Source: an uncultured Clostridia bacterium
Lineage (GTDB): Bacteria > Bacillota > Clostridia > RGIG6154
Assembly: GCA_934446135.1 (NCBI GenBank)
Contig: CAKSDT010000036.1
Location: 1-15,463 of the forward strand
Length of the DNA stretch: 15,463 bases
Direction of reading: 5' to 3'
The notes under the pieces were generated by a model. The model did no database searches. It saw only the letters and a program-made list of their open reading frames with translations, and had not been told where the DNA came from. This document shows, one piece after another, positions 15,025-15,463 of the stretch (the stretch's first letter is position 1; each line of letters starts with the position of its first letter). A program made the position numbers and the translations under genes.

Positions 15025-15463
15025 CTAAACTATCCTCTTAAATTCTTTTTCAATAAATTTCTTACTCAATGAAATTACGACAGGTCTGCCATGAGGGCAA
15101 GTTCTGATATTTTCATCATTAATCGCTGAATTTGCAAGTTCATACATTTCAGTTTCGGAAAGTTTATGATTTGCCTTTATAGCACTTTTGCATGCAACCG
15201 TGAATCTCGCTTTATCATATATCATTTCGGGATCTCCGCCTTGAGATACGATATCCGAAATCTCCAGCATAGTATTCTTTATGTCCCCGACATCAATATT
15301 ATCCGGTATTCTCCTTACTATAACCGAAGTTCCGAAATCTTCAATTTCAAAACCCATATCATAAAAAACATCGGAATTTTCAAAAATCAAATTCTTTTCC
15401 TTTTCCGAAAAAATTATGTTCTCGGGAATCATCAAAACCTGACTGTTTACGGACAGATTTTTA
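15025..15463 (-). CDS. mutL: DNA mismatch repair protein MutL, C-terminal part (5' end outside window)
   Basis: The frame is open to the window edge, so only the C-terminal 145 residues are seen. It has SQVLMIPENIIFS at its start, typical of the MutL dimerisation domain, then ACKSAIKA and TCPHGRPVV. Those are the metal-site motifs of endonuclease-type MutL found in bacteria lacking MutH. The main DQHAAHERILYE motif would lie outside the window. It acts after MutS to nick the error-containing strand. Confidence 0.93.
   Translation of the reverse strand, partial: KNLSVNSQVLMIPENIIFSEKEKNLIFENSDVFYDMGFEIEDFGTSVIVRRIPDNIDVGDIKNTMLEISDIVSQGGDPEMIYDKARFTVACKSAIKANHKLSETEMYELANSAINDENIRTCPHGRPVVISLSKKFIEKEFKRIV

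Overview
The window comes from a low-GC Gram-positive bacterium of the class Clostridia. The evidence is the sepF-ylmG-divIVA division cluster, mutL-miaA-hfq synteny, a Bacillus-type MutL C-terminus, an SLH-domain surface protein, strong AGGAGG ribosome binding sites and sigma-A promoters with TTGACA and TATAAT boxes. Every gene I can support lies on the minus strand, so transcription runs from high to low coordinates. Both ends cut a gene: mutL at the right, a TIM-barrel isomerase-like gene at the left. TAA, TAG and TGA are all used as stops, so the standard bacterial code applies.

Right part (about 15463 to 9997): a dense housekeeping run, mutL, miaA, hfq, an HlyD-like adaptor, sepF, ylmG/yggT, divIVA, lspA and an rluD-type pseudouridine synthase. 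Gaps are tiny or genes overlap. It covers mismatch repair, tRNA and rRNA modification, RNA chaperoning, septum assembly and lipoprotein processing.

Middle part (about 10000 to 4623): an accessory surface or peptide-modification locus joined to the end of the housekeeping run by start/stop overlaps. It holds a PqqD-like protein, an S26 signal-peptidase-like protein, a strong promoter, a secreted beta-rich protein, a 61-residue precursor-like peptide with a lasso-type YxxP leader, an HPr-kinase-like ATPase, a triple-SLH protein and a Wzz/CpsC-like chain-length protein, closed by a strong terminator. PqqD, an HPr-kinase-like enzyme and a YxxP peptide recall the phosphorylated lasso peptides of Firmicutes and the HPr-rel-A systems, but no lasso cyclase or transglutaminase-like protease is present. 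This is the best candidate for an undescribed system.

Left part (about 4570 to 1): an aspartokinase with its own promoter and a leader of about 120 nt. Next comes a small membrane-protein ORF with a perfect sigma-A promoter and, inside the ORF, a perfect 12-bp terminator-like hairpin. Then follow three translationally coupled genes: an amidohydrolase, a 2-isopropylmalate-synthase-like protein lacking the usual metal ligands, and a TIM-barrel isomerase-like protein. The isopropylmalate-synthase-like gene is cut by an in-frame TGA 30 codons before its ancestral stop. The tail after the TGA is intact, in the same frame and clearly homologous.
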